DNA of 64,000 nucleotides from Sulfolobus islandicus Y.N.15.51 (GTDB lineage Archaea; Thermoproteota; Thermoprotei_A; Sulfolobales; Sulfolobaceae). Made by a program: the position numbers and the translations under genes. Location: positions 2,604,674 through 2,668,673 of the forward strand of contig NC_012623.1 in the NCBI RefSeq assembly GCF_000022485.1, read 5' to 3'. The notes under the pieces were generated by a model. The model did no database searches. It had not been told where the DNA came from and was given only the letters and a program-made list of their open reading frames with translations. Positions 17,564 to 27,755 of the stretch are shown piece after piece (within the stretch, counting starts at the first letter, position 1; every line of letters begins with the position of its first letter).

Positions 17564-18489
17564 TTAATAATTAATGAAATCAAATTTAACCCTAGAGCCT
17601 TCCTTGATCCTTTCCTTAGTCATTGCCTTAACTTCGTTATCAATAAAATCTATGTAAATTAAATAATATGAACCCCAAAATTCGCAATTACTTACAACTC
17701 CTTCATACTTACCATCATTCCTTATAGTAACGTCGTCTGGTCTAACGCCAATTATCTTACCATCAATTTTAGCAAAACTCATTGGAGGATACCAATCAAA
17801 GACGCAACATCTTCACTTGATGGATTATTGTAGATCTCTTCGGGAATCCCCACTTGTAGTAGTCTACCCTTGTCAACTACACCAATTCTATCCGCAATTG
17901 CTAAAGCCTCATTTGAATCATGTGTAACGTATACCGTAGTAATGTTGAATTCCTTTTGAACTTTCTTGATCAATTTCCTTGCCGAATACCTCAGCTGCAC
18001 ATCGAGATTAGATAAAGGTTCGTCCATCAGTAGTACCTTAGGTCTTCTTACTAATGCTTTAGCTATAGCGACTCTCTGTTGCTGTCCTCCAGAGAGTTGA
18101 ACTGGATATTTATCCATTAAATGGTATATTTCGAGTTCCTTGGAAATTTCCATAATTCTCTCCTCCTTATCTTTCTTGTCGATTCTTGAATTTTCCAATG
18201 CAATCATCAAGTTCTCAAAAACCTTTTTATTCGGGTATAACGCATAATTTTGAAAAACCATTCCAATATCTCTTTTCGAGGGTGGTAAATCAGTAACGTC
18301 CATGCTGCCAATAAATATTTTTCCACTACTAACTCTCTCTAAACCAGCAATTAGCCTTAACAAGGTGGTTTTACCAGAACCTGACTTGCCTAAAATTACG
18401 AAAAACTCCCCTTTCTCAACATTAAGGCTAATATTATCTATGACCTTAAAACTCCCAAAAAACTTTGTAACCTCCTTTAGCGTAATCAC
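17564..18489 (-). pseudogene. ABC sugar transporter ATPase (MalK/GlcV-like), split by a 1-nt deletion
   Basis: The first 236 codons give the nucleotide-binding domain: GKSGSGKTT (Walker A), LSGGQQQRVAIAKAL (signature), LLMDEPLSNLD (Walker B) and the switch His in VYVTHD. The frame ends at a TGA in LIGILQ-stop. A second frame from 17782 encodes 72 residues of the TOBE regulatory domain (KIDGKIIGVRPDDVTI). Adding one C in the CC at about 17787 would read GIPPMSFAKIDG, close to the conserved PPMNF of this family, and would make one 308-residue protein. The break is therefore a frameshift, unless ATGA coupling lets the two halves work as separate chains. The start is GTG. Confidence 0.82.
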
Positions 18490-18531
18490 GAACTATCAAT
18501 AAGATATAAAAATAAAAAGCATTAACTTTTG

Positions 18532-19963
18532 TTATGAAGAAAGTGCCTTGATCCACGCGTTTGCTGCTTGTTGTAATACATACATAGCATATATCTCATT
18601 ATATTGAGATGCTGTTAAGAACTGAAACGCCTCATTATTGAAGCTTGGAATTAACGACGGATACGTTTGTGGAACATTTGGAGGGTTCGCTGTCGCATTT
18701 AACGCTGATAAATAAGTCTCTTGTAACCACTCCCTTTGATAGGATGGCAATGAGGAGTTGCTTACTAATGAGAGAAAAGCTTGTTTAGAAATCGGGGACT
18801 TACCGTATTTTAAGAACGCACTCTCTTGTATTTTAGGAGATACTAAAAATTGCAAAAACTCTAGAGCTAATTGAGGATGTGCTGAGTACTTACTAATGCC
18901 TAAAAAGTCAGTACCAGTTTCTGCATATCCCCCAGGCAAGGGTGCTAATAGTACATCTTTAGAATTGTTAATATAACTCAACTGGGAAGTAAATAGAAAC
19001 GCACCTGCTCCTTGAGAGAAGAATTCTGGAAGATTATCATATGATATTTGAATTTGTGATGGGCTGGGTTCATAACTAACCAATTCCCTATAGGTGATTA
19101 GAGCTTGAACGCCAGAGGTTGAATCAAACGATGGTAGAGGATAGTTAAAGCCTGGCAATATTTTCCCTTCAAACATTATGTTATAGTTAGGTAAACCAGC
19201 TAGATTACCCATATTTAATGAGCTATTCCTAAAGTAGTACCAGCCATATACTGCAGGGAATGCGTCGATAATCCCATGTGCAACATGGTCGTCAATTAGG
19301 AAACCGTATTTTGTAATATGGTGTGACATTAGAAATTGATCAACATCTAAAACTACAGTCCAATTCTCGTACGTAATAGGTGAAAAGTTCATGTGATATT
19401 CTTGCTCAAATTCTTGTGCTAAGGTCTGATTATCAAATATTGTGGCATTGTATGCCATTAAATAAACAGCAGTCTCGTACGCAATACCTATTATTTCAGT
19501 TTTATTTGTAGATGCATTATAGTATAATCCTCCGAAATCTTCTTGAGGATATATTATATCAGAGAAATTAAAAACTGATTGATTTAAAGGCAACAAATAT
19601 GGTGCAACATGTAAAGCAGAAGTCGAAGTGAAGCCTACAATATCATATTGGGAAGAATGAGCTTCAAGAGCTGTAAGTTCTTTCTGAATGTACTCACTAA
19701 ATGGGTATTTGATAACTTCAACTTGAACGTTTGGATGAATTTGATGGAATATCACCAGCGTATTGGATAAGGTTCGCGAATTCTCCACTAAATGTAACTA
19801 CTGTTAGTGTAACTGGTGCAGTTGTATTGGTAGCAATGGTCGGTGTAGTGGTCGTCGCAACAGAAGGATGACTACTTGAGGTGATGAAATACGCCGCAGC
19901 AGCTACTACAGCTATTACAATTATTATTATAATGGCTATTGCAAGAGTTGAAATAGCTTTCAT
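18532..19963 (-). pseudogene. Sugar-binding protein with class III signal peptide, frameshifted
   Basis: An extracellular solute-binding protein (family 1) of about 477 residues once one frameshift is corrected. The N-terminus MKAISTLAIAIIIIIVIAVV has the class III (prepilin-like) pattern Lys-Ala then a hydrophobic helix, as in S. solfataricus sugar-binding proteins, followed by a Thr-rich stretch. The first frame runs to LIQYAGD; near 19750-19757 it must shift (one extra base, or two missing) to continue as FHQIHPNVQVEVIKYPF. The start at 19963 sits about 26 bp after a TATA-like run. It heads the ABC operon with the split ATPase and the fused permease. Sugar specificity is unknown. Confidence 0.83.
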
Positions 19964-20038
19964 GTTTATCAGATACAACTTCTACTTTAAAAAAATAACC
20001 CAAGTCAAAATCAGTACACTGAAGGTTTAATCATCAAC

Positions 20039-20668
20039 TCATTTACTGGTGGTTTCCTCATTCCTATAATATCTTGATTTTAACTCATTATATAACTCTC
20101 TCGGAGTAGGAACCCTTCCCAACTTGTTAATTAAATCATTAATAATTTTGTTCATAATATCCTTTACTCGCTTCCCTGCTGGACAATATTCCGGTACTTT
20201 GAAATCTGGAACTCCTTTCCCATCATATGAATTAATTACTTCCTTTTGCTCATCTTCAGTTGCGAATGGATACGAGAGACATGCGTATGGCTTAATTTTG
20301 TGAATACTGCAGAGCCATCCCTTTTGAAATTGGCAAGGCCTTCGTAATAAAAATAAGTCATTCTCTATTTTTTCCAATTTCTTCAAATCATCTGTGTTCA
20401 ACCTATTCCTTAACTCCTCGTAATCAAATCCATAAACTGGTACGGGATAACCAATTTGACAACATTTCCCTCCACACTCCTCACAGTCTTTTGAAGTATC
20501 TATAAATTTATTCATGGCGATCTGAAATATCAAAGAATACATACCATACTTTATTATAGATATACCCTCATATTTTTCTAGAAAGTCTAGTAATCTCTCA
20601 AAGCTTTTCAAATCACCTCTTAAACCTCTCTTCGTTATTAGATTAATCTGATCAGCGTTAATTTTCAT
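20039..20668 (-). CDS. YkgJ-type CxxC cluster protein (UPF0153)
   Basis: A 209-residue protein with the family hallmarks: CEECGGKCCQIG near residue 62, then RRPCQFQKGWLCSIHKIKPYACLSYPF. The eight or so Cys residues form the zinc/iron-cluster binding site typical of the YkgJ family (Pfam CxxCxxCC). The biochemical role of this family is not settled. It stands alone with a promoter just upstream of 20668. Confidence 0.85.
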   Translation of the reverse strand: MKINADQINLITKRGLRGDLKSFERLLDFLEKYEGISIIKYGMYSLIFQIAMNKFIDTSKDCEECGGKCCQIGYPVPVYGFDYEELRNRLNTDDLKKLEKIENDLFLLRRPCQFQKGWLCSIHKIKPYACLSYPFATEDEQKEVINSYDGKGVPDFKVPEYCPAGKRVKDIMNKIINDLINKLGRVPTPRELYNELKSRYYRNEETTSK

Positions 20669-20787
20669 ATACGAAGAATGGAATTTGAAAAATAAATGGT
20701 TATCCTAATATTAATATAGAAATTGAAGACTTAAAGCTAGTGAACAAAAGAAAACGTTATTAAATAAGAGGAGCTAAAGAAGAATAG

Positions 20788-21696
20788 ATGAGTGAAATAT
20801 TAGAGCTAATAAATAAAGGGAAATACAGTGAGGCCTTAAAGAGAATTAAAGAAAAAATAGAGCAAAAGAAAGACGATCCAGAACTATATTATTTAATGGG
20901 GCTAGTATATTTTAAGGCTGGTAAGTATAAAAGGGCAATAGATAGCTTAAGTAAAGCGGTTAGGCTAAAGGGGGATGAGGCAAAATACCATTGTCTGTTA
21001 GGTTATTCACTATATGGTGAAGGATATGCCAATGGCGATGAAAAATTAATAAGAAGGGCCTTAAAGGAACTTCAACTTTCAGTAGAGATCGATAAGGATA
21101 TACCTAATAAGGAGAAGGAATATCATTACTACATGGCTAATATCTTATATGAACTAGAAGATTATGAAAAAGCTTTAAAAGAGGTTAATGAGGCTTTAAA
21201 ATTTGACAACTCTCCATTAGTTCATAAGTTAAAAGGTGATATTTTATTTCAATTGAAGAAATACAACGAAGCAATTGAGGAGTATAGGACTAACTTAAAC
21301 GATGATAAAAACCTCTACGCAATAGCGTATACGTATTTTACGATAGGAAAGTATAAACAAGCCCTTGAGTACTACGATAGGGCAATAGGTGTAAATCCAG
21401 AAGATCCGTATCATTACGAAGGCAAAGCTAGAACATTAATCTTTATGGGAAAAATTAATGAGGCTTATGAGACCATAAAGAAAGCTATAGATATTGATCC
21501 AGATAACCCTTACATAAAACTAACAGAAATAGAAGTCCTAGCAGAGATTGATAAGAGAAGAGTGACAAAAGTTTTAACAGAATATTTAGAGGAGACGGAG
21601 GAATATAGAGAAGTTATTTGTGAAGAAAGTAAGGAGAGAAAATTTAAGGAAAAAACTAGAGAACTTATAGAGAAAATATTAGTTAAGTTTTGCTAG
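20788..21696 (+). CDS. Tetratricopeptide (TPR) repeat protein
   Basis: A 302-residue soluble helical protein with about six to seven TPR units: [60 protein letters not shown] and others with the Gly8/Ala20 pattern. It should act as a protein-binding scaffold; the partner is unknown. It ends 14 bp inside the convergent HypE-like gene. Confidence 0.9.
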   Translation: MSEILELINKGKYSEALKRIKEKIEQKKDDPELYYLMGLVYFKAGKYKRAIDSLSKAVRLKGDEAKYHCLLGYSLYGEGYANGDEKLIRRALKELQLSVEIDKDIPNKEKEYHYYMANILYELEDYEKALKEVNEALKFDNSPLVHKLKGDILFQLKKYNEAIEEYRTNLNDDKNLYAIAYTYFTIGKYKQALEYYDRAIGVNPEDPYHYEGKARTLIFMGKINEAYETIKKAIDIDPDNPYIKLTEIEVLAEIDKRRVTKVLTEYLEETEEYREVICEESKERKFKEKTRELIEKILVKFC

Positions 21697-22708
21697 CTAA
21701 ATCGAAAAACGCTCTCCAGAAGGGATCCTCTAATGGATGTTCAATCTTTACTCTACTTCCATCTTTCTTAACTAACTTTACATCTCCACTTTGGTCTACT
21801 ATTTCTCCAATTATTTCAGCCTCAATTCCTTCTTTTATCAACGCTTCCCTCACATCTTTTCCCTTATCAGTAACTATGATCATAGTACCCTCACTTATGG
21901 ATATCCATGGATCTATATTAACTAACCTAGTTACCTCTCTAACAGCACTATTAATGAAAAGTTTATCCTCATACACATTCATACCCTTACCACTTGCTCT
22001 TGCAACCTCTGTTAAAGCTCCAAAAACTCCTCCCTCTGTAGCGTCATGCATAAGATGAATACCAATTCTAGATGCTATTAAACCATCTTTCCAACAGCTC
22101 ATTTTCCAATACATATTATAAGCTTCATTGAAGGTCTCCTTATCCAATCTTTGTTTAAAATACTCAGGGTAAAGATTGGTTAAGAGACCAGTGGCTTCTA
22201 TCGCAGGGCCCTTTGTCATTATTACACTATCTCCGACTCTAACCTTAGATGGCATTCCAAGTTTTTCCTTCTCCCCTATTCCAAACATCGTGAATCCTCC
22301 AACCATTGGATAATCAGTACCTTCATAAACACCCGTATGACCACCAACTACCATTACTTCAATCTCCTTTAATGCTTCGTGAATGCCAATCCACATCTCC
22401 TCAAATTCATCATCCTTAATTTTAGGAGGTAAGTTTAGATCTATTACAGCATATTGAGGGGGAATACCAGAGGTCATTACATCGCTAGCTAGTATGTGTA
22501 CTGCAAACCACGCTGCCTTCTTGAATCCGAATTGTGGTACTATGAAGACTGGATCAGTCTTTACGACTAAGACTCTACCATCTTGAAGATCTATTGCTGC
22601 AGTATCGACCCCATGCTGAGGACCAACTAGAACTTCTGTTCGCTTTTCCCCAAGGTGAGGGTAGATTACCTTGTTAAATAAATCCTCATTTATCTTTCCT
22701 AAATGCAT
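21683..22708 (-). CDS. HypE/AIR-synthase-related protein (orphan)
   Basis: A 341-residue member of the PurM/HypE/SelD superfamily: [16 protein letters not shown] and KTDPVFIVP are the dimer and ATP motifs, [18 protein letters not shown] and [13 protein letters not shown] follow, then [17 protein letters not shown]. It resembles HypE, which makes the cyano ligands of NiFe hydrogenase, but the C-terminus ([14 protein letters not shown]) lacks the PRIC tail cysteine that HypE needs, and no other hyp genes are near. Another ATP-dependent reaction is likely. The start at 22708 lies about 25 bp after a TATA-like CTTTTTAAAG; an upstream extension to 22891 is hydrophobic and not conserved-looking. 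Confidence 0.83.
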   Translation of the reverse strand: MHLGKINEDLFNKVIYPHLGEKRTEVLVGPQHGVDTAAIDLQDGRVLVVKTDPVFIVPQFGFKKAAWFAVHILASDVMTSGIPPQYAVIDLNLPPKIKDDEFEEMWIGIHEALKEIEVMVVGGHTGVYEGTDYPMVGGFTMFGIGEKEKLGMPSKVRVGDSVIMTKGPAIEATGLLTNLYPEYFKQRLDKETFNEAYNMYWKMSCWKDGLIASRIGIHLMHDATEGGVFGALTEVARASGKGMNVYEDKLFINSAVREVTRLVNIDPWISISEGTMIIVTDKGKDVREALIKEGIEAEIIGEIVDQSGDVKLVKKDGSRVKIEHPLEDPFWRAFFDLASKT

Positions 22709-22933
22709 TAGGTGAGAAAATGAATGCAACTTTAAAAAGGTTAAGTAAATCAAATCGTTTCCATAAGTAGCAATTGAATGAAAATTGAGAAATGCTAATA
22801 AATACAATAATATCCTTAAAAAGGTATATAATACTTCTATTATACTAACTTTACATCTGGTAACTAAGTTAACAGAAGTTAAGTTGATCATATAAGCTTT
22901 ACTAAGTAAAGTAGTTTTCCGGAGGAAACAAAT

Positions 22934-23335
22934 ATGGATCCAACCCTAGCCTCAGTCGGTCTATTAATATTCAGAATACTATACGGAATCGCACTAATAC
23001 CACACGGTGTAATTAAGGCTAATAAAAATGCTAATTCCCAATTTAAAGGATTCATAAAGCAGTTAGGAGTACCACCGATATTCGTAGATCTTTCAATGTT
23101 AGTTGAAATTTTAGGAGGACTTTTAATAATGATTGGAGCAATATCGCTAATAGTTTCAGCGGTATTAATTTTGTTCTTCCTAGGTACTATAGTAGTAAGC
23201 CATAGGATGAAAAAACCACTAGTTACTGGAATGAATCCTGGAGTAGATCTAGATATACTATTCCTAGCAGGGGCAATAATATTACTTCTATTAGGTCCAG
23301 GCGAGTTCGCCCTATTAGCTGGTCCACAAATTTAA
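22934..23335 (+). CDS. DoxX-family membrane protein
   Basis: A 133-residue protein with four hydrophobic helices. The N-terminal [18 protein letters not shown] and [14 protein letters not shown] match the DoxX/DoxD family. Some members in Sulfolobales are subunits of thiosulfate:quinone oxidoreductase; most others are unassigned. The strong Shine-Dalgarno GGAGG (22921-22925) 8 nt before the ATG indicates a leadered transcript, unusual for a first gene here. A T-rich run follows the stop. Confidence 0.83.
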   Translation: MDPTLASVGLLIFRILYGIALIPHGVIKANKNANSQFKGFIKQLGVPPIFVDLSMLVEILGGLLIMIGAISLIVSAVLILFFLGTIVVSHRMKKPLVTGMNPGVDLDILFLAGAIILLLLGPGEFALLAGPQI

Positions 23336-23345
23336 TTTTTTTAAT
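23330..23345 (+). terminator. T-rich termination signal after doxX-type gene
   Basis: The sequence AATTTAATTTTTTTAATCC begins at the stop codon of the DoxX gene. Crenarchaeal transcription stops at such T runs. No hairpin is needed or seen. Confidence 0.45.
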
Positions 23346-23610
23346 CCTCTTGTAGAACCATAGCGTTAAAATTTTTCTATTTAATATAAACTGTGTTATG
23401 GAATTAATAAAGCTCTAGTTTAGATTTGCCTTTTATTTAGAAATTACTAATAAACATTAAAGTCGCAATCCTCCATTTGTTTAGATATCAACTGAATTTT
23501 CAATACTCTTCTAACATCTGATCATTAACGTATTTTAACACCTAAAGTGGTCCTCAGCAAATAACTTTACTAAGTCAATTTTTACATATATTTAAAAAAC
23601 AATTCCAAAG

Positions 23611-24336
<726 letters not shown>

Positions 24337-24351
24337 TTAAGGATATAAAAC

Positions 24352-25209
24352 TTACGAGATTTTAAACCTAAAATTGGGTAATCCTCTTACATTGGCTCTT
24401 GTTGTGAACGTTTTGCCAGCTAATGAATCTTGGCTCTTCCCAGCGGTGGTAATGAATAATTGATTTAACTCTGGAGTACCGAAAGTCACTGAGGTAACAT
24501 AGGTTGCTGGAACTTTTATTTCAAGCAATTTCTTTCCGGTTTTAGGATTCCATCTACTAACCTTTCCTCCACCCCAATGGGCTACCCAAATATTCCCTTC
24601 CTCATCAACTGCCATTCCGTCGGGGTTTCCTGGTTCATTTCCAAAATCTACTGCAACTCTTCTATTGTAGATTTCTCCTTTATTCAGGTCGAAATCGAAC
24701 ACAAAAACCTTTCTGACTGGACTATCAATAAGGAACATTTGCTTATTATCTGGATCCCAACCTAAACCATTTGACACTGTGAGACCTTCTAGCATCTTAG
24801 TTACCTTATTACCATTAAACTTATAGAAACTTCCAGTTGGTTTCCTTTCGTTCATATTCATAGTCCCAGCCCAGTATCGTCCAAGCTTATCGCATTTACC
24901 ATCGTTAAACCTATTCGATTCCATATCAGTTTCCACTTCAGCGACCTTTTTAATCTCTCCTCTTTCTAAATTTACTATATAAAATCCATGTCTAATTGTA
25001 GCAATAACCCTCTTATCATCGATAACACATAAGGATGAGACGAGATCCGGCATTTCATAGAATACCTCAGTACCAGTATTAAGATCGTTAACTAATATTC
25101 TCTTTCCCTCGATATCAACCCAAAAGAGCTTGTTTAAATCCTTATCGTAGACTGGACCTTCTCCTAAAACTGCCTTGTAATTACTTAAGGTAATTAGATT
25201 CGGCTCCAT
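24352..25209 (-). CDS. SMP-30/gluconolactonase-like beta-propeller
   Basis: A 285-residue six-bladed propeller of the regucalcin/gluconolactonase family. Metal-ligand motifs are visible: VLGEGPVYD (Glu), FNDGKCDKLGRYWAGTM (Asn, Asp), TVSNGLGWDPD and EPGNPDGMAVDEEGNIWVA (Asn, Asp). It probably hydrolyses a sugar lactone, in line with the non-phosphorylated Entner-Doudoroff route of Sulfolobales. It precedes the MTA phosphorylase on the same strand, but that gene has its own promoter. Confidence 0.87.
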   Translation of the reverse strand: MEPNLITLSNYKAVLGEGPVYDKDLNKLFWVDIEGKRILVNDLNTGTEVFYEMPDLVSSLCVIDDKRVIATIRHGFYIVNLERGEIKKVAEVETDMESNRFNDGKCDKLGRYWAGTMNMNERKPTGSFYKFNGNKVTKMLEGLTVSNGLGWDPDNKQMFLIDSPVRKVFVFDFDLNKGEIYNRRVAVDFGNEPGNPDGMAVDEEGNIWVAHWGGGKVSRWNPKTGKKLLEIKVPATYVTSVTFGTPELNQLFITTAGKSQDSLAGKTFTTRANVRGLPNFRFKIS

Positions 25210-25229
25210 GCTTAGTATTTTAATATATA

Positions 25230-26939
25230 CTAGCTTTTATCCTTTTTATCATCTAAGACGTTTGTAAGCGTAGCCTTCATATAATCTCTTTCATAAATCA
25301 TTGTTTTTCCTCTTAGAGCTGAAACTATGGTAGCTAAAAACACCAAAGACGCTGCAACATAAAATGAAATTCGTAGAGCATTCATGAAGGGCGGTGCTAT
25401 TACGTTAGGGAACCAGTGGGTTCCCGTTATGGTAGCTATTGTGGAAGCAGGAATTGTGTTAACTAGTGAAGTCGGTAACTGTGAAAGTACTGTTGAGACT
25501 GGGTTATAGCCTAGAAAACTAGCGAATATTGCGGCAGTTGGAGGTATTTTACTTAATATTGGCACAAGTTGAGGAGCCCCAGCCGCAGTTAGTGCACTAG
25601 TTAATACTGGTGGTAAGGAAATATATAAGGTATCAATAACTATAGTGAAGAATATACCAATACTTAAGGTACTACCGGTATTAGTTAACATTGCTCTTAT
25701 CCCTGAGGCTGATCCTCTATGCTGTGGTGGTGAAGCATTCATTAAAGCTGTCATGTTAGGTGATACAAATAACCCATTTCCAATCCCTATGAAAAATATT
25801 ATCAGAGCAAACTCTACATAATTGAAATTGTATGGCAATGTAGTTAGCATTAAAATTCCTATTCCCATAATTAAGAGTCCAATGGTTGCTAGGCTTCTAG
25901 CGCCATAACGATCTGCAAGTCTACCTGCTATTGATCCCATTATTCCAAATCCAGCCAATAGTGGAAGGAGATATACTCCAGCCCAGAAAGGTGTTACCTC
26001 ATAACTATAGCCGTGTAAAGGTAACCATATGGCTTGAAGCAATAATACTAACATTAGTTGAAGACCTCCAAACGCTAACTGTGCTAAGATTATTGATATT
26101 GCAGAAGACGTAAATGCCCTAATTTTAAATAGTTCTATTCTAAACATAGGGTCTTTAACTCTACTCTCAACTATGAGGAAACCAATGAACATCCCAACAC
26201 CTACTACAATACCAGATATTACAAATGGATTTGCCCAACCAGTCACTTGACTACCATATGGTAATATGCCATACGTTATTCCAAGCAATATTGATATAAG
26301 AGATACAGCGTATAATATATTTCCAACTACATCAATACTTTGATTTCTATTAGGCTTACTCAGCTGCTTTAATGATTTATATGACCAAATGGTTCCTAAA
26401 ATGCCTATTGGAACACTCACTAAAAATACGTCACGCCAGTATATTGAAGCAAGAATTCCACCAATAATTATCCCAGAGACTCCACCAAATATTCCTATTA
26501 CACCGTTTAACCCTAATGCAAATCCTCTCTCATTTGGTGGAAATGCCTCAGATAGTATTGCAGCACTATTAGCCATCAAAAATGATCCTCCTACACCTTG
26601 AAGTATCCTATAAATTATTAGTTGAATTGCTGCTATTCCTCCTTTACCAGGAGTTAGATATAGTAATAGTGACGCAATGGTAAAAATTAGGAATCCTAAA
26701 TTATACATTCTTACCCTTCCAAAAATATCTGAAATCCTACCTACGTTTACTACTAAGATTGCTGATACTATACTATAACCAAATAGGATCCATAATAAGT
26801 ATTGGAAAGAGTTAAATGGATTAATGTTAATTCCTCTAAATATTGCTGGTAATGCTATTAATACTACATTAGCGTTCATAAATCCCATGAATGCACCAAG
26901 ACTTGTATTGGATAATGCAATCCACTTGTACTGAACCAT
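25230..26939 (-). CDS. MFS transporter (DHA2-like, 14 helices)
   Basis: A 569-residue transporter, paralogous to the one at 14408. NVGRISDIFGRVRMYN (motif A), YRILQGVGGSFLMANSAAIL (motif B) and SEAFPPNERGFALG are visible. A long loop between residues about 455 and 520 lacks helices and is specific to this copy. It ends shortly upstream of the SMP-30 gene, so the two could be co-transcribed. Substrate unknown. Confidence 0.87.
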   Translation of the reverse strand: MVQYKWIALSNTSLGAFMGFMNANVVLIALPAIFRGININPFNSFQYLLWILFGYSIVSAILVVNVGRISDIFGRVRMYNLGFLIFTIASLLLYLTPGKGGIAAIQLIIYRILQGVGGSFLMANSAAILSEAFPPNERGFALGLNGVIGIFGGVSGIIIGGILASIYWRDVFLVSVPIGILGTIWSYKSLKQLSKPNRNQSIDVVGNILYAVSLISILLGITYGILPYGSQVTGWANPFVISGIVVGVGMFIGFLIVESRVKDPMFRIELFKIRAFTSSAISIILAQLAFGGLQLMLVLLLQAIWLPLHGYSYEVTPFWAGVYLLPLLAGFGIMGSIAGRLADRYGARSLATIGLLIMGIGILMLTTLPYNFNYVEFALIIFFIGIGNGLFVSPNMTALMNASPPQHRGSASGIRAMLTNTGSTLSIGIFFTIVIDTLYISLPPVLTSALTAAGAPQLVPILSKIPPTAAIFASFLGYNPVSTVLSQLPTSLVNTIPASTIATITGTHWFPNVIAPPFMNALRISFYVAASLVFLATIVSALRGKTMIYERDYMKATLTNVLDDKKDKS

Positions 26940-27028
26940 ATAGTTAAAGACTTAACTTTAATTTATTAAAACTTTTGCCCAATATCAATCATGCGTTTTT
27001 AAAAAATCATAAATTTATAATGATTTAA

Positions 27029-27424
27029 CTACAGCTTACCACTTACGAGAATGTATAAAGTTGTAGATAATATTATGAGGATAATGTCTAGAACAAAAGC
27101 TATCAAAGCAGGTCCAGTGGTTACTGGTAATGGTCTACCTACAAGCGGTGCTGGAAGTACTCTAGTTAAAGTAAGGAGCAGATAATTTACCCACCAATAT
27201 ATTACTTCTAAGAGATATATAATTTTCAATGCAAAGAGTCTAAATGAGAGTATAAAGAGAATACCAGCAACAATGGCTAAGATCGAGTCGAAGGCGAAAA
27301 ATGCCCTTAGACCAAAAGGTAAAAATCTTACATTATATAATGGCAGATGATCTGCAGCCCACGCAAAACTAATTATTCCTGCAACTACCCCTAAGGCTAA
27401 TAAGGAAATTGAAATTTTTGGCAT
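27029..27424 (-). CDS. Hypothetical four-helix membrane protein
   Basis: A 131-residue hydrophobic protein with about four transmembrane segments (LLALGVVAGIISFAWAA, FDSILAIVAGILFILSF, LLEVIYWWVNYLLL, FVLDIILIILSTTLYI). I do not recognise the family. It lies between the MFS gene and a divergent small secreted-type gene. Confidence 0.7.
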   Translation of the reverse strand: MPKISISLLALGVVAGIISFAWAADHLPLYNVRFLPFGLRAFFAFDSILAIVAGILFILSFRLFALKIIYLLEVIYWWVNYLLLTLTRVLPAPLVGRPLPVTTGPALIAFVLDIILIILSTTLYILVSGKL

Positions 27425-27542
27425 ATGCTACTCTCTAATTCAATCTATATTAAGATTTTGCCCAAATCTTTAATTAGATTGAAAACGATATTTGGGAAAA
27501 GATTTAAATCGATGTAAAAGTGATGAGGAAACTTGTGAAAGA

Positions 27543-27755
27543 ATGAAAATTAGCAAAATGGGTCTTATAATACTAGGAATTTCTATAATAATTCTGATAA
27601 TTGGTGGAGCGTTTTTTGGAATGGCTGCAACATCACATGAGCCAATAACTACTACAAGCCATGTTACAACATACACATCTACTAGCATTTCATCAATTAT
27701 ATCATCTTCTACTACAACTACTACATCAGGTCCTAGTGGAGGATCATGGGGCTAA
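27543..27755 (+). CDS. Small Ser/Thr-rich membrane-anchored protein
   Basis: A 70-residue protein: one hydrophobic helix (MGLIILGISIIILIIGGAFFG) then about 40 residues that are mainly Thr and Ser, ending GPSGGSWG. The tail resembles the glycosylated stalks of Sulfolobales surface proteins. The ATG at 27543 is preferred over an upstream TTG (27492); GATGAGG lies upstream of it. The stop overlaps the next gene by 10 bp (ATG at 27746), so the two are likely coupled. The function is not known. Confidence 0.6.
   Translation: MKISKMGLIILGISIIILIIGGAFFGMAATSHEPITTTSHVTTYTSTSISSIISSSTTTTTSGPSGGSWG

Noticed and set aside
22711..22891. 60-residue hydrophobic N-terminal extension of the HypE-like protein
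   Set aside because: A TATA-like box lies within it at the right distance for the start at 22708, and the superfamily does not have such an extension.
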